Assembly: GCF_018326265.1 (NCBI RefSeq)
Contig: NZ_AP023360.1
Location: 8,119,001-8,183,000 of the forward strand
Direction: 5' to 3'
From: Catellatospora sp. IY07-71
GTDB lineage: Bacteria > Actinomycetota > Actinomycetes > Mycobacteriales > Micromonosporaceae
Length of the DNA: 64,000 nt
A program made the translations under genes and the position numbers. This document shows, piece by piece, positions 49,399-57,647 of the stretch; the first letter of the stretch is position 1; each line of letters begins with the position of its first letter. A model generated the notes under the pieces. It ran no database searches and was not told the origin of the DNA. It was given only the letters and a program-made list of their open reading frames with translations.

Positions 49399-51657
49399 TC
49401 AGTAATGCGTCACGAACTCGGGCGACTTGACGGTGCTCGGCAGCACCTTGAAGTGCCGCAGCGTGAACGCCATCGTGTCGCGGAACGCCGGGCCCGCCAC
49501 CCTGCCGCCCGCGCCGACGCCCGGCGTCTTGACGAAGACCGCGATGACGTAGCGCGGGTCCTCCGCCGGGGCCATGCCGATGAACGAGCCGACCTCGCCC
49601 TTGACGTACTTGCCGTCGACCACCTGGGAGCCGGTACCGGTCTTGCCCGCGATGCGGTAGCCGGGCAGCGCCGCGCTGTGGCCGGTGGCCTGGTCGGCGC
49701 TGGTGACCGCCTCCATGATCTCGCGCAGCGCGGCCGCGTTCTCCGGGCTGATGACGCGGTGCGACTTCGGCGGGGCGGGCTCGGTGACCTTGCCGTCCGG
49801 CGCGATCGTCTTCCGGATCAGGTGCGGCTGCACCCACACCCCGTCGTTGGCGATCGCCGCGTACGCCGCGGCCATCTGCAGCGGGGTCACCGCCATCTCG
49901 TGGCCGATCGGGATGGAGCCGTACGACGTGCCGCTCCAGTCCTCCGGCGCCTGGAGCATGCCGGCCGACTCGCCGGGCACCCCGATGCCGGTGGGCTGGC
50001 CGAGGCCGAACAGCTTCTGGTACTCGTACAGCTTCGCCGCGCCCAGCTTGTCGGCGATCTTGATGGTGGCCACGTTCGAGGAGAACGCCATCAGGCCCGG
50101 CAGCGTGATCTTCGTGCCCTCGGGCAGCTGGTGGCTGTCCCAGTAGGTCTGCGTGCCCTTCTTGATGCTCGGGCCGACCTTGACCGTGGAATCCGGCTCG
50201 ACGACGCCCTCCTCCAGCGCCGCCGACAGCACGATCGCCTTGTGCACCGAGCCCGGGTCGACCACCATCGAGCTGGCGTTGTCGGCCAGCTGCTCCGGCT
50301 TGGCGTCGAACGGGTCGGCCGCGTTGAACGTCGGGTAGCTGGCCTGGGCGATCAGCTCGCCGGTGCGGGCGTCCAGCACCACCGCCGCGCCCCAGATCGC
50401 CTTCACCTTCTGCATGTTCTCGAACAGGATCTTCTGCGTCTGGTACTGCACGTCCCAGTCGATGGTGAGCATCAGCGAGCTGCCCGGCTGGGCCGGCGTC
50501 TCCTTGCGGTAGCCGCCCGGGATCGGCTTGGCCAGCTGGCCGTTGCCGGTCTCGTACACCAGCTCGCCGTTGCGGCCGCGCAGCACGTCGTCGAAGCGGG
50601 CCTCGATGCCGGTCAGGCCGTTCATGTCGGTGCCGGTGAAGCCGATCAGGTTGGCGGCTAGATCCTGGCCGGGCAGGTCGCGACGCTCGTCGCGGTCGAC
50701 GATGATGCCGTCCAGCTTCAGTGCCCGGACGGTGTTCGCGGTCTGCACGTCGAGGCCGCGCAGCAGCCAGCGGAAGCGGATCTTCGCGCCGCTGACCTCC
50801 TGCCGGCCCTTCTGCAGCAGCGGCTCCAGCTCCGAGGGCGCCTTGCCCAGCAGCGGGGCCAGCGCCACGGCGGTGCCCCGGACGTCGGTGACCAGCTCCG
50901 GATCCACCCCGACGAAGCGCGCCTCCACGCTCTTGACCAGCACGGCGCCGTCGCGGTCGTAGATCGCGCCGCGCGGCGCGGGCAGGCCCACCTCGTCGAG
51001 GCGCTCCTTGAGCCCCGCCGCGGCGAACGCGGGCGCGTCGGTCAGCTGGAACTGCACCAGCCGGATCCCGATCACCGCGAACAGGATCAGCGACAGGGCG
51101 GTGGCCAGGCGCAGGCGGCGGCGCGGCTCGCCCATCTTCGGCGGCTCCGGCGGGGGCGCGCTGGGGCGCCCGCGGCGCTGGTCCAGCCGGCCCCGGCCGG
51201 GCGGCAGCCGGTCGCCGCGGCGCGGGTCACGCGCGGCTGTCCGCGTACGCTCGCCGAAAGCCGGTCGGCCCACCCCGGGACGCCCGCGGCCCGCGGCGCC
51301 CGCCCCGGCGCGACGCCGTGGCGGCTCCGGCGCGAAGTCCTCCTCGTAGTCGTCCTCGTCGCGGCGCGGCCGCTGCCGTGGCGCGCCCGTCACCCGGCCC
51401 AGGCGCTGCGGCGGACGGCCCTCCTCGGCCCGGCCGCCGCGCACCATGCGCAGCTCCGCCCGGCGCCGCTGCAGCTCCGCCTCGGCCTGCGGGTCCGGCG
51501 CCTCGTCCGGGGCGGTCCGGCCGCGCGAGCGGCCGTCGTGCTCGGCCGGCAACCCGTCACGCGTGGTCCGGCCCCGCGGCGTGAAGGCGCGCGCGTCACC
51601 GATGCCGCTGCGGCGCCCCCGCCGCTCGGCCGGCTCGTCAGTGTCGCGTCGCGCCAT
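49399..51657 (-). CDS. ftsI: Septal penicillin-binding protein (class B, FtsI/PBP3) with long cytoplasmic head
   Basis: 752 residues, about 150 more than typical FtsI. Residues 1-175 are a cytoplasmic Arg/Asp/Pro-rich disordered head; one span lies at about 180-205 (ATALSLILFAVIGIRLVQFQ). The pedestal domain (APRGAIYDRDGAVLVKSVEA) precedes the transpeptidase: Ser470-V-H-Lys473 in VVDPGSVHKA, Ser526-Ser-Asn528 in AFSSNVATIKI and Lys672-Thr-Gly in RIAGKTGTGSQ. The active-site tetrad SVHK differs from the common STFK but keeps Ser and Lys. GGGGAG precedes the ATG. It crosslinks septal peptidoglycan with FtsW. A strong hairpin lies between it and ftsL. Confidence 0.96.
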   Translation of the reverse strand: MARRDTDEPAERRGRRSGIGDARAFTPRGRTTRDGLPAEHDGRSRGRTAPDEAPDPQAEAELQRRRAELRMVRGGRAEEGRPPQRLGRVTGAPRQRPRRDEDDYEEDFAPEPPRRRAGAGAAGRGRPGVGRPAFGERTRTAARDPRRGDRLPPGRGRLDQRRGRPSAPPPEPPKMGEPRRRLRLATALSLILFAVIGIRLVQFQLTDAPAFAAAGLKERLDEVGLPAPRGAIYDRDGAVLVKSVEARFVGVDPELVTDVRGTAVALAPLLGKAPSELEPLLQKGRQEVSGAKIRFRWLLRGLDVQTANTVRALKLDGIIVDRDERRDLPGQDLAANLIGFTGTDMNGLTGIEARFDDVLRGRNGELVYETGNGQLAKPIPGGYRKETPAQPGSSLMLTIDWDVQYQTQKILFENMQKVKAIWGAAVVLDARTGELIAQASYPTFNAADPFDAKPEQLADNASSMVVDPGSVHKAIVLSAALEEGVVEPDSTVKVGPSIKKGTQTYWDSHQLPEGTKITLPGLMAFSSNVATIKIADKLGAAKLYEYQKLFGLGQPTGIGVPGESAGMLQAPEDWSGTSYGSIPIGHEMAVTPLQMAAAYAAIANDGVWVQPHLIRKTIAPDGKVTEPAPPKSHRVISPENAAALREIMEAVTSADQATGHSAALPGYRIAGKTGTGSQVVDGKYVKGEVGSFIGMAPAEDPRYVIAVFVKTPGVGAGGRVAGPAFRDTMAFTLRHFKVLPSTVKSPEFVTHY

Positions 51658-51727
51658 GGTCTCCCCTTGGTCCGGCCGGCCCGGCGCGCCGACGCCGCGG
51701 CCCGCCGTGTCCGCTTTTCATGCGAAC

Positions 51728-51768
51728 GGGCTCCGGCGCGGTCCCTCGCGAGGACCGTGCCGGAGCCC
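51728..51768 (-). terminator. Strong hairpin between ftsL and ftsI
   Basis: 17-bp stem with a single mismatch (51728-51744 with 51752-51768) and a seven-base loop, only five bases beyond the ftsL stop. No U-tract follows. It may reduce read-through into ftsI or protect the upstream mRNA. Confidence 0.65.
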
Positions 51769-51773
51769 ACTGC

Positions 51774-52322
51774 TCACTGGCTGGTGATGCTCGGCTTGCC
51801 GGTGGCCGGCTGCGGCACCCCGATGATCTTGCCGTCGGGCAGCCGGATGAAGGCGGGCGCACCCGCCGGCACCAGGCCGAGCCGCTTGGCGGCCGCATCC
51901 AGGTGACCCGGCGACTCCGCCTGCGCGATCTCCTGGCTGATCTGCTGCTCGCGCAGGTCGAGCTGCTGCTGCTGCTTCTTCATCTCGGTCAGCTGCATAC
52001 CGCCCTCGGCGATCTTGGTGTTGAGCACCAGGATGCCGAGCACGCCGGCCACCACGACCAGCACGATGAGCAGCACGAACGGCGTTCGCGGCGCCGCCAC
52101 CGGCATCGGCGGCGCCAGCCGCAGCCGGGGACGCCGCGCCTCCTGCGGCGTCGCGGCCTCCGGCTGCACCGCGAGCGCGGCACTGCCCACCGTCCGGTAG
52201 CGGCCCGAACGGCTCTCACTGCCCACCGTCGCCTGCTGCGTCACGGCCCGACCCCCCGGTCGCGACGCCTCCTGCGACGGCGTAGTGCTGCGGCGCGATG
52301 CCCGCAGCGGTGTCACGTTCAT
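51774..52322 (-). CDS. ftsL: FtsL-like septum protein
   Basis: 182 residues from the ATG at 52322 (AGGGGG five bases upstream). Single span (PFVLLIVLVVVAGVLGILVL) after a cytoplasmic segment of about 90 residues, then a short extracytoplasmic coiled coil (LTEMKKQQQQLDLREQQISQ) and a conserved tail (AAAKRLGLVPAGAPAFIRLP). Sequence similarity among FtsL proteins is low; the call rests on topology, the A..LGLVP motif and position between rsmH and ftsI. The head is longer than in enteric FtsL, as in other actinobacteria. Confidence 0.88.
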   Translation of the reverse strand: MNVTPLRASRRSTTPSQEASRPGGRAVTQQATVGSESRSGRYRTVGSAALAVQPEAATPQEARRPRLRLAPPMPVAAPRTPFVLLIVLVVVAGVLGILVLNTKIAEGGMQLTEMKKQQQQLDLREQQISQEIAQAESPGHLDAAAKRLGLVPAGAPAFIRLPDGKIIGVPQPATGKPSITSQ

Positions 52323-52360
52323 CCCTACCCCCTTTGCTCGCAGCTTCGGCGGTCCCCCGG

Positions 52361-53347
52361 TCAGGGACCCTGTTTCTGTTCGATCAGCTGTGCGGCCCGC
52401 AGCCGCACCGACGCCGCCCGCGGGTTGCGGGCGACCTCCTCCTCTGACGGAAGCTCTGCCCCACCCCGAGTGAGCAGCCGCAGAGTCGGCCCGGTGCCCG
52501 GCAGCTCGACCGGCAGGTCCACCGGTCCGGTGCTGCGGGCGCGGGCCGCGAAGGCCTGCTTGGTGATCTTGTCCTCGAGGGAGTGGTACGACAGCACCAC
52601 CACCCGCCCGCCGGGCGTCAGCACGTCGATCGCGGCCGGCAGCGCACGTTCCCACGTGGACAGTTCACCGTTTACCTCGATACGCAGTGCCTGAAACGTC
52701 CTTTTGGCCGGATGTCCCCCGGTCCGCCGGGCGGGCGCCGGGATCGAGTCCCGCACCAGCTCGGCCAGCAGCGCCGACGACGTGATGGGCGCCTTGGCAC
52801 GCTCGCGCACGATCGCCGCCGCGATCCTGGACGCGAACCGCTCCTCCCCGTAGACCCGCAGCACGCGGGACAGCTCCTGGGCGGAGTAACCGTTGACGAT
52901 GTCCTGGGCCGTGGTGCCCGAGGTCTGGTCCATGCGCATGTCGAGCGGGGCGTCCTGGGCGTAGGCGAACCCGCGGTCCGCCTCGTCCAGCTGCAGCGAG
53001 GAGACGCCGAGATCGAACAGGATCCCGTCCACCTTCTCGATGCCCAGCTTCGGCAGCACCTGCGGCAGCTCGTCGTAGACCGCGTGCACCAGGTGCACCC
53101 GGTCGCCGAACCGCTCCAGCCGCCGGCCGGAGTGCGCCAGCGCCTCGGTGTCGCGGTCCAGACCCACCAGGATCGTCTCCGGGTGCGCCGTCAGCACGGC
53201 TTCGGCGTGACCGCCGAGCCCGAGCGTGCCGTCGACGTACACCGTGCGGCCGGTCGGCGGGTGGCCGGGCCGGTCCAGGGCGGGGGCCAGCAACTCCAGG
53301 CATCGATCGAGCAGAACCGGCACGTGCTTGCCGCGCGGCTCCACCAT
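52361..53347 (-). CDS. rsmH: 16S rRNA (cytosine1402-N4)-methyltransferase
   Basis: 328 residues from the ATG at 53347, AGGGGGG five bases upstream. [20 protein letters not shown] is the N-terminus, [20 protein letters not shown] the SAM-binding loop, [20 protein letters not shown] and [20 protein letters not shown] the conserved core, and [20 protein letters not shown] the catalytic-domain end. It methylates 16S rRNA in the decoding centre. It usually follows mraZ directly; here 202 bases with a small hairpin separate them. Confidence 0.97.
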   Translation of the reverse strand: MVEPRGKHVPVLLDRCLELLAPALDRPGHPPTGRTVYVDGTLGLGGHAEAVLTAHPETILVGLDRDTEALAHSGRRLERFGDRVHLVHAVYDELPQVLPKLGIEKVDGILFDLGVSSLQLDEADRGFAYAQDAPLDMRMDQTSGTTAQDIVNGYSAQELSRVLRVYGEERFASRIAAAIVRERAKAPITSSALLAELVRDSIPAPARRTGGHPAKRTFQALRIEVNGELSTWERALPAAIDVLTPGGRVVVLSYHSLEDKITKQAFAARARSTGPVDLPVELPGTGPTLRLLTRGGAELPSEEEVARNPRAASVRLRAAQLIEQKQGP

Positions 53348-53446
53348 CTCGACCCCCCTGTGTTTCGCTGTGCCTCGTCGTACCGCCAGATCCCCAACCG
53401 CTTCCCCGTTCCCGCCCTCGTCGCGGCCGAGGGTGAGAGCGATGCG

Positions 53447-53472
53447 CCTGGCGTCGGGGAAGTGACGCCAGG
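53447..53472 (-). terminator. Small hairpin in the mraZ-rsmH gap
   Basis: Nine-bp perfect stem CCTGGCGTC/GACGCCAGG with an eight-base loop, in the middle of the 202-base interval between mraZ and rsmH. It may modulate read-through; no gene is seen in the interval. Confidence 0.4.
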
Positions 53473-53549
53473 TGCCGGAGCGGGTGGAGATCTCGCGGTA
53501 CGACTTCCGAGCCCGGCGTGCCGTTCGCGCGCGTGCCGGACCCCCGTCC

Positions 53550-53981
53550 TCACAGACCGCCGGGCAGCACCCCCTCCTCGATGTCGGCGAACTCGTCCTC
53601 GTTCGCCTCGAGGTAGGTGTCCCAGGCCGTCTTGTCCCAGACCTCGACCCGGGTGCTGGCTCCGATGACCACGAGATCCCGCTCGAGTCCCGCGTACTCC
53701 CGCAGGTGGCCGGGGATGGTGACCCGGCCCTGCTTGTCAGGGATCTCGTCGTGGGCACTGGCGAAGAACACCCGGCTGTAGGCACGGGCGGCCTTGTGCG
53801 TCATCGGCGCCTCGGCCAGCTGGCCCGCGATGCGCTGGAACTCCGGCGTCGGAAAGACGTAGAGGCAGCGCTCCTGCCCTTTGGTGATCACGACACCTCC
53901 TGCCAGCTCGTCCCGGAACCGAGCGGGCAGGATCAGCCGGCCCTTGTCGTCGAGCTTCGGAGTATGGGTGCCCAGAAACAT
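53550..53981 (-). CDS. mraZ: Transcriptional regulator MraZ
   Basis: 143 residues with two SpoVT/AbrB-like halves: [40 protein letters not shown] in the first and [20 protein letters not shown] in the second. MraZ forms a ring-shaped oligomer that binds repeats upstream of its own gene and controls the division/wall cluster (established). Three properly spaced repeats are present at 54087-54111. It is the first gene of the cluster in the direction of transcription. Confidence 0.97.
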   Translation of the reverse strand: MFLGTHTPKLDDKGRLILPARFRDELAGGVVITKGQERCLYVFPTPEFQRIAGQLAEAPMTHKAARAYSRVFFASAHDEIPDKQGRVTIPGHLREYAGLERDLVVIGASTRVEVWDKTAWDTYLEANEDEFADIEEGVLPGGL

Positions 53982-54086
53982 CGGCCCCCACCCCCTCCAA
54001 CACCGACACGGGCGTCTGCTCGCTTCGCGGACGAGCCGACGACCGTAGCCCCCGGGGCCGGCGGACCCCCAGGCCCGCCATTGCGC

Positions 54087-54111
54087 CCCACTTTACTCCA
54101 CTTCCCTCCAC
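54087..54111 (-). promoter_or_regulatory. MraZ operator: three GTGGA/GTGGG repeats
   Basis: On the minus strand three units GTGGA, GTGGA and GTGGG recur with exact 10-base periodicity (plus strand cccac at 54087, tccac at 54097 and 54107), about 105 bases before the mraZ start. This matches the repeat pattern bound by MraZ in other bacteria. Confidence 0.75.
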
Positions 54112-54360
54112 GGTCAATGCGGATTCAGCCTTCCGGGTGCGGTTGCGCTCCACATAGGCGCAGCTCATGGCCGTAAACGACGAGTGGAGGGCGGCGCGCC
54201 GCGTTACCAAGGTCATCTTTTTGACACCCGATTCCGGCGCAGCAAAAGGCACCCTCCGTCGCCACACAATCACCCGGAGGTGGTAAATGCGGTGACAGAG
54301 GGTGCCTGTCAGCTGTCTTTCAGTTTCCTACCTATTGACACCCGCGAGTGCGCTTTATCG

Positions 54361-54425
54361 ATGATCGCGGTTTCGTGTCCAGATGTGCGGTCAGAGCGCA
54401 GGTTTGGACACGAAACAGCGATCAT
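54361..54425. repeat. REP-like palindrome, copy 2
   Basis: 21-base arms (54361-54381 and 54405-54425) match at 20 of 21 positions with a 23-base loop. Arms (ATGATCGCGGTTTCGTGTCC) and the loop end (CAGGTT) match the palindrome at 22678-22742. It lies just downstream of the gene at 54478-54750 (minus), where it may terminate transcription. Confidence 0.75.
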
Positions 54426-54477
54426 GACGCGGTACGCCACGGCGTGCCGCCCGCGATGCTGCGGGCCGGAGTCGCGG

Positions 54478-54750
54478 TCAGTCTTCCGTGGCGGTGTCGG
54501 TGTCGGTGTCGTCCTCGTCCGTCGTGGCGGCAGGGATCTCGGCGATGTCGTCGGTGGTGGAGTCGTCGCCTGACGGGCGGCGCTGGTCGCGGCGGGACGG
54601 GCCTTCGCTGCCGGCGGCGGCGCTGGCCGAGGTCTTGTCCGAGCTGGGAGCGGGTTTGGCGGCGGGGGCGCCGAGCAGGCTGATCGCGGCGATACCCGCG
54701 CCCAGGCCCAGGAGCAACCGGGCGGGCCGCCGCTCAGGGAGTTCGAGCAC
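54478..54750 (-). CDS. Small membrane-anchored or secreted acidic protein, unknown
   Basis: 90 residues from GTG at 54750, supported by GGAAGGA seven bases upstream. Short basic start (LELPERRPARL), one hydrophobic stretch (LLLGLGAGIAAISLLGAPAA) that could be a signal or anchor, then a polar disordered part ending in a strongly acidic Thr/Asp tail (TTDEDDTDTDTATED). No family recognised. It is transcribed toward mraZ but separated by the palindrome. Reality is supported by ribosome site and composition but not by any known homologue. Confidence 0.55.
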   Translation of the reverse strand: MLELPERRPARLLLGLGAGIAAISLLGAPAAKPAPSSDKTSASAAAGSEGPSRRDQRRPSGDDSTTDDIAEIPAATTDEDDTDTDTATED

Positions 54751-54919
54751 AGCATTTCCTTCCGGGGTCACCGGTGTGCGTACCACCGGCATGCTGCCAA
54801 GCCGATGCAAGGCCGCCAGATGGTTTTACCCCTTCAGGCCCGATTCGCGCAATACGCAGGGATAACACGGAGTGCGCCAGTGGTTCACGCCACAAGCCGG
54901 GCGCCCGGCCGGAGTCAGG

Positions 54920-54925
54920 TAGCCT
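54920..54925 (+). promoter_or_regulatory. Putative -10 element of a leaderless promoter for murT
   Basis: TAGCCT ends seven bases before the GTG start at 54933, so transcription may begin at the start codon. No ribosome site is seen before that GTG. Confidence 0.45.
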
Positions 54926-54932
54926 CTCCGGC

Positions 54933-56195
54933 GTGACGGAGAAGAAGCTGCCGCTGCGCGCCTCACTGGCGGCGTCGGTCTCACGGACCGCCGCGGCGTT
55001 GTCGCGCGCGACCGGCCGGGGCGACGGTTCGGTCATCGGCGGGAAGATCGGCATGATGATCGACCCGGACCTGCTCGCCCACCTGGCGGAGGGCCGCCGC
55101 ATAGCGCTGGTCTCCGGCACCAACGGCAAGACCACCACCACCCGGTTCACGGCAGCGGCGGTCGGCGTGCTCGGCGACGTCGCCACCAACTCGTTCGGCG
55201 CGAACATGCCCACCGGGCACACCTCCGCGCTGGCCCGCGCCGGCGCGACGCCGTACGCCGTGCTGGAGGTCGACGAGCACTACCTCGCGCAGGTGCTCAA
55301 GGCGACCCATCCGCTGGTGGTGGCGCTGCTCAACCTGTCCCGCGACCAGCTCGACCGGGCCAAGGAGGTGGCGATGATGGCGCAGCTGTGGCGCGACGCC
55401 CTCGCCGCCCACCCGGACGTGCACGTCGTCGCCAACGCCGACGACCCGATGGTGGTGTACGCGGCCGCCGCGCACGCCGCAGCCGCGGGCACCGGCGGCG
55501 TCACCTGGTTCTCGGCCGGCCAGCGCTGGCGCGAGGACGCCCACGTCTGCCCCGCCTGCGGCGCGCACATCGAGCGCGACGAGGCGGACGAGGACGCCTG
55601 GCGCTGCGCCAACGGCGACCTGACCCGGCCCGCGCCGCAGTGGACCGTCGACGAGAACGCCGTGGTCGACCCCGACGGCATCCGCCACGAGGTCAAGCTC
55701 CAGCTCCCCGGCAAGGTCAACGTCGGCAACGCGGCGACCGCGCTGGCCGTGGCCCACCACTTCGGGGTCTCCCCCGCCGACGCCGCGCCCAAGCTCGGCG
55801 AGGTGGCCAGCGTCGCCGGCCGCTACGCCCAGGTCGACCGCGACGGGCGCAACATCCGCCTGCTGCTGGCCAAGAACCCGGCCAGCTGGCTGGAGGCGTT
55901 CGACATGGCCGAGCAGCAGCCCACGCTGCTGTCGATCAACGCGCGAGACCCCGACGGCTTCGACACCAGCTGGCTGTTCGACGTCGACTTCGCCCCGCTG
56001 CGCGGCCGCCAGGTGCTCATCACCGGCGACCGGGCCTTCGACCTCGCCGTCCGGCTCCAGGTCAACGACGTGCCCTTCACCCACGTGAAGACATTCGAGG
56101 AGGCGGTCGCGGCGGTGCCGCCGGGCCGGCTGGAAGTGATCGCGAACTACACCGCGTTCCAGGACATCCGAGCGGAGTTGGATCGAGTTGTCTAG
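54933..56195 (+). CDS. murT: Lipid II isoglutaminyl synthase, MurT subunit
   Basis: 420 residues from GTG at 54933. Mur-ligase-like: [20 protein letters not shown] is the ATP P-loop, TNSFGANMPTGHTSALARAG and LEVDEHYLAQVLKATHPLVV follow. A Cys-rich ribbon CPACGAHIERDEADEDAWRC, a zinc-binding insertion seen in MurT, precedes the C-terminal DUF1727 domain (LLAKNPASWLEAFDMAEQQP). With GatD it amidates D-Glu of lipid II. It overlaps gatD by eight bases. The gene pair would act on the lipid II made by the neighbouring wall cluster. Confidence 0.94.
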   Translation: MTEKKLPLRASLAASVSRTAAALSRATGRGDGSVIGGKIGMMIDPDLLAHLAEGRRIALVSGTNGKTTTTRFTAAAVGVLGDVATNSFGANMPTGHTSALARAGATPYAVLEVDEHYLAQVLKATHPLVVALLNLSRDQLDRAKEVAMMAQLWRDALAAHPDVHVVANADDPMVVYAAAAHAAAAGTGGVTWFSAGQRWREDAHVCPACGAHIERDEADEDAWRCANGDLTRPAPQWTVDENAVVDPDGIRHEVKLQLPGKVNVGNAATALAVAHHFGVSPADAAPKLGEVASVAGRYAQVDRDGRNIRLLLAKNPASWLEAFDMAEQQPTLLSINARDPDGFDTSWLFDVDFAPLRGRQVLITGDRAFDLAVRLQVNDVPFTHVKTFEEAVAAVPPGRLEVIANYTAFQDIRAELDRVV

Positions 56196-56895
56196 CGCAC
56201 TCCAGATCGTCTGGGTCTACCCGGACCTGCTGTCCACGTACGGCGACCGCGGCAACATGCTGATCCTGGCGCACCGCGCCAAGGCGCGCGGCATCCCGGT
56301 GGAGACCGTCGAGGTCCGCTCCGACCAGGCCCTGCCCGAGGGTGACATCTACCTCATCGGCGGCGGCGAGGACGGCCCCCAGGCGCTGGCCGCACAGCGG
56401 CTCAACGCCGACCGCGGCCTGCACCGCGCCGTGGACCGCCGCGCCGTCGTGTTCGCCGTCTGCGCCGGCTACCAGCTGCTCGGCAACAGCTTCTTCGCCA
56501 AGGGCGCCAAGTGCGACGGCCTCGGCCTGGTCGACCTGCACTCCGACCGCGGCGAGACCCGCGCCGTCGGCGAGCTGGCCGGCGACATCGACCCGGAGCT
56601 GGGCCTGCCCATGCTGACCGGCTTCGAGAACCACGGCGGGCGCACCCACCTCGGCCCCGGCGTCAAGCCGCTGGCCCGGGTCCGCGCCGGCATCGGCAAC
56701 GACGGTGTCGGCGAGGGCGTGTGGGCGGGCACCGTCATCGGGACGTACTCGCACGGCCCCGCGCTGTCGCGCAACCCCGCCCTGGCCGACCTGCTGCTGC
56801 GCTGGGCCACCGGCGAGGAGAACCTGGCCGCCGCCGACGACACCTGGCACACCCGCCTGCGCAGCGAGCGCCTCGGCGCCGTGGGACTCGTGTGA
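56188..56895 (+). CDS. gatD: Lipid II isoglutaminyl synthase, glutaminase subunit GatD
   Basis: 235 residues. It starts at TTG 56188 (SSALQIVWVYPDLLSTYGDR), overlapping the murT stop by eight bases; no better start exists, because the conserved YPDLLSTYGDRGNMLIL begins at once. Class I amidotransferase of the CobB/CobQ type: nucleophile Cys in VVFAVCAGYQLLGNSFF and the catalytic His in GTVIGTYSHGPALSRNPALA. It supplies ammonia to MurT. The next gene overlaps by GTGA. Confidence 0.94.
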   Translation: MSSALQIVWVYPDLLSTYGDRGNMLILAHRAKARGIPVETVEVRSDQALPEGDIYLIGGGEDGPQALAAQRLNADRGLHRAVDRRAVVFAVCAGYQLLGNSFFAKGAKCDGLGLVDLHSDRGETRAVGELAGDIDPELGLPMLTGFENHGGRTHLGPGVKPLARVRAGIGNDGVGEGVWAGTVIGTYSHGPALSRNPALADLLLRWATGEENLAAADDTWHTRLRSERLGAVGLV

Positions 56896-57647
56896 CGCGG
56901 CTGGATCCCTCGGCCGGCGCCGACGCGCAGGCCGAGGACTCGGGGACCGGCACCACCGCGACCGCGAAGCGCTCCGGCGGGGCGGCGGCCGCCGTGGCGA
57001 CGCACTGGCCTCGGCTCGTCGCGCTCGTGCTGCTCGTCGCGGGTGCGGCGGTCGCCGCGTGGCAGCTTCCCCTGGAGCGGCTGCCCGCGTGGGTCGACCA
57101 GCTCGGCCCGGCCGCCCCGGCGGTCGCGGTGGGCATCGCGGCCCTGCTGCTGTGCGCGCTGGTGCCGCGTACCGCCGTCTCGCTGGGCTGCGGCGCGCTG
57201 TTCGGCGCGGTGGCCGGGGCGACCTGGTCGCTGGCGGCGGCGCTGATCGCGGCGGTGCTCACCTACGCGGCGGGACGCTGGGCAGGGCGCGACTTCGTGT
57301 CGGCACACGCCGGAGATCGCCTCTCCCGGATCGACCGCTGGCTGACCCGGCGCGGGCTGCTCGCCGTGATCGTCGTCAGGCTGCAGCCGATCGCGCCGTT
57401 CGGACTGGTGGGGTACGCGTACGGCACCTCCACGGTGCGGTTCCGCCACTACATCCTGGGCACCGCGCTGGGCGGGCTGCCCAGCTCGTTCAGCTACGCC
57501 ACCATCGGGGCGGCGGCGATCGCCCCGCACTCGCTGAGCTGGCTGACCTTCATCCCGGCCGCGACCGGCATCCTGATCAGCGCCGCGGCCGCCCTGCACT
57601 GGCGCCACCAGTCCCGCTCCGCCCCCGCCCGCCCGGCCACGGCCTGA
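56892..57647 (+). CDS. TVP38/TMEM64 (VTT-domain) membrane protein
   Basis: 251 residues from GTG at 56892, four-base overlap with gatD. After a Ser/Thr/Ala-rich head of about 35 residues come spans (RLVALVLLVAGAAVAAWQLP, AVAVGIAALLLCALVPRTAV) and the VTT core: GALFGAVAGATWSLAAALIA, then VVRLQPIAPFGLVGYAYGTS with the re-entrant Pro motif, YILGTALGGLPSSFSYATIG. Relatives (DedA superfamily) transport or scramble lipids, including undecaprenyl phosphate in some DedA-type proteins. Coupling to murT-gatD makes a lipid-carrier role attractive but unproven. Confidence 0.9.
   Translation: MTRLDPSAGADAQAEDSGTGTTATAKRSGGAAAAVATHWPRLVALVLLVAGAAVAAWQLPLERLPAWVDQLGPAAPAVAVGIAALLLCALVPRTAVSLGCGALFGAVAGATWSLAAALIAAVLTYAAGRWAGRDFVSAHAGDRLSRIDRWLTRRGLLAVIVVRLQPIAPFGLVGYAYGTSTVRFRHYILGTALGGLPSSFSYATIGAAAIAPHSLSWLTFIPAATGILISAAAALHWRHQSRSAPARPATA

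Larger units (their letters stand above)
53982..54477. other. 496-base intergenic regulatory region upstream of mraZ
   Basis: It holds the MraZ box (54087-54111), a possible -10 TACGGT at 54042-54047, a 10-bp inverted repeat with a 41-base spacer (AGGCACCCTC at 54247-54256, GAGGGTGCCT at 54298-54307), two TTGACACCC words (near 54215 and 54336) and the REP-like palindrome copy 2. Lower in GC than surroundings. No convincing gene. Confidence 0.6.
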
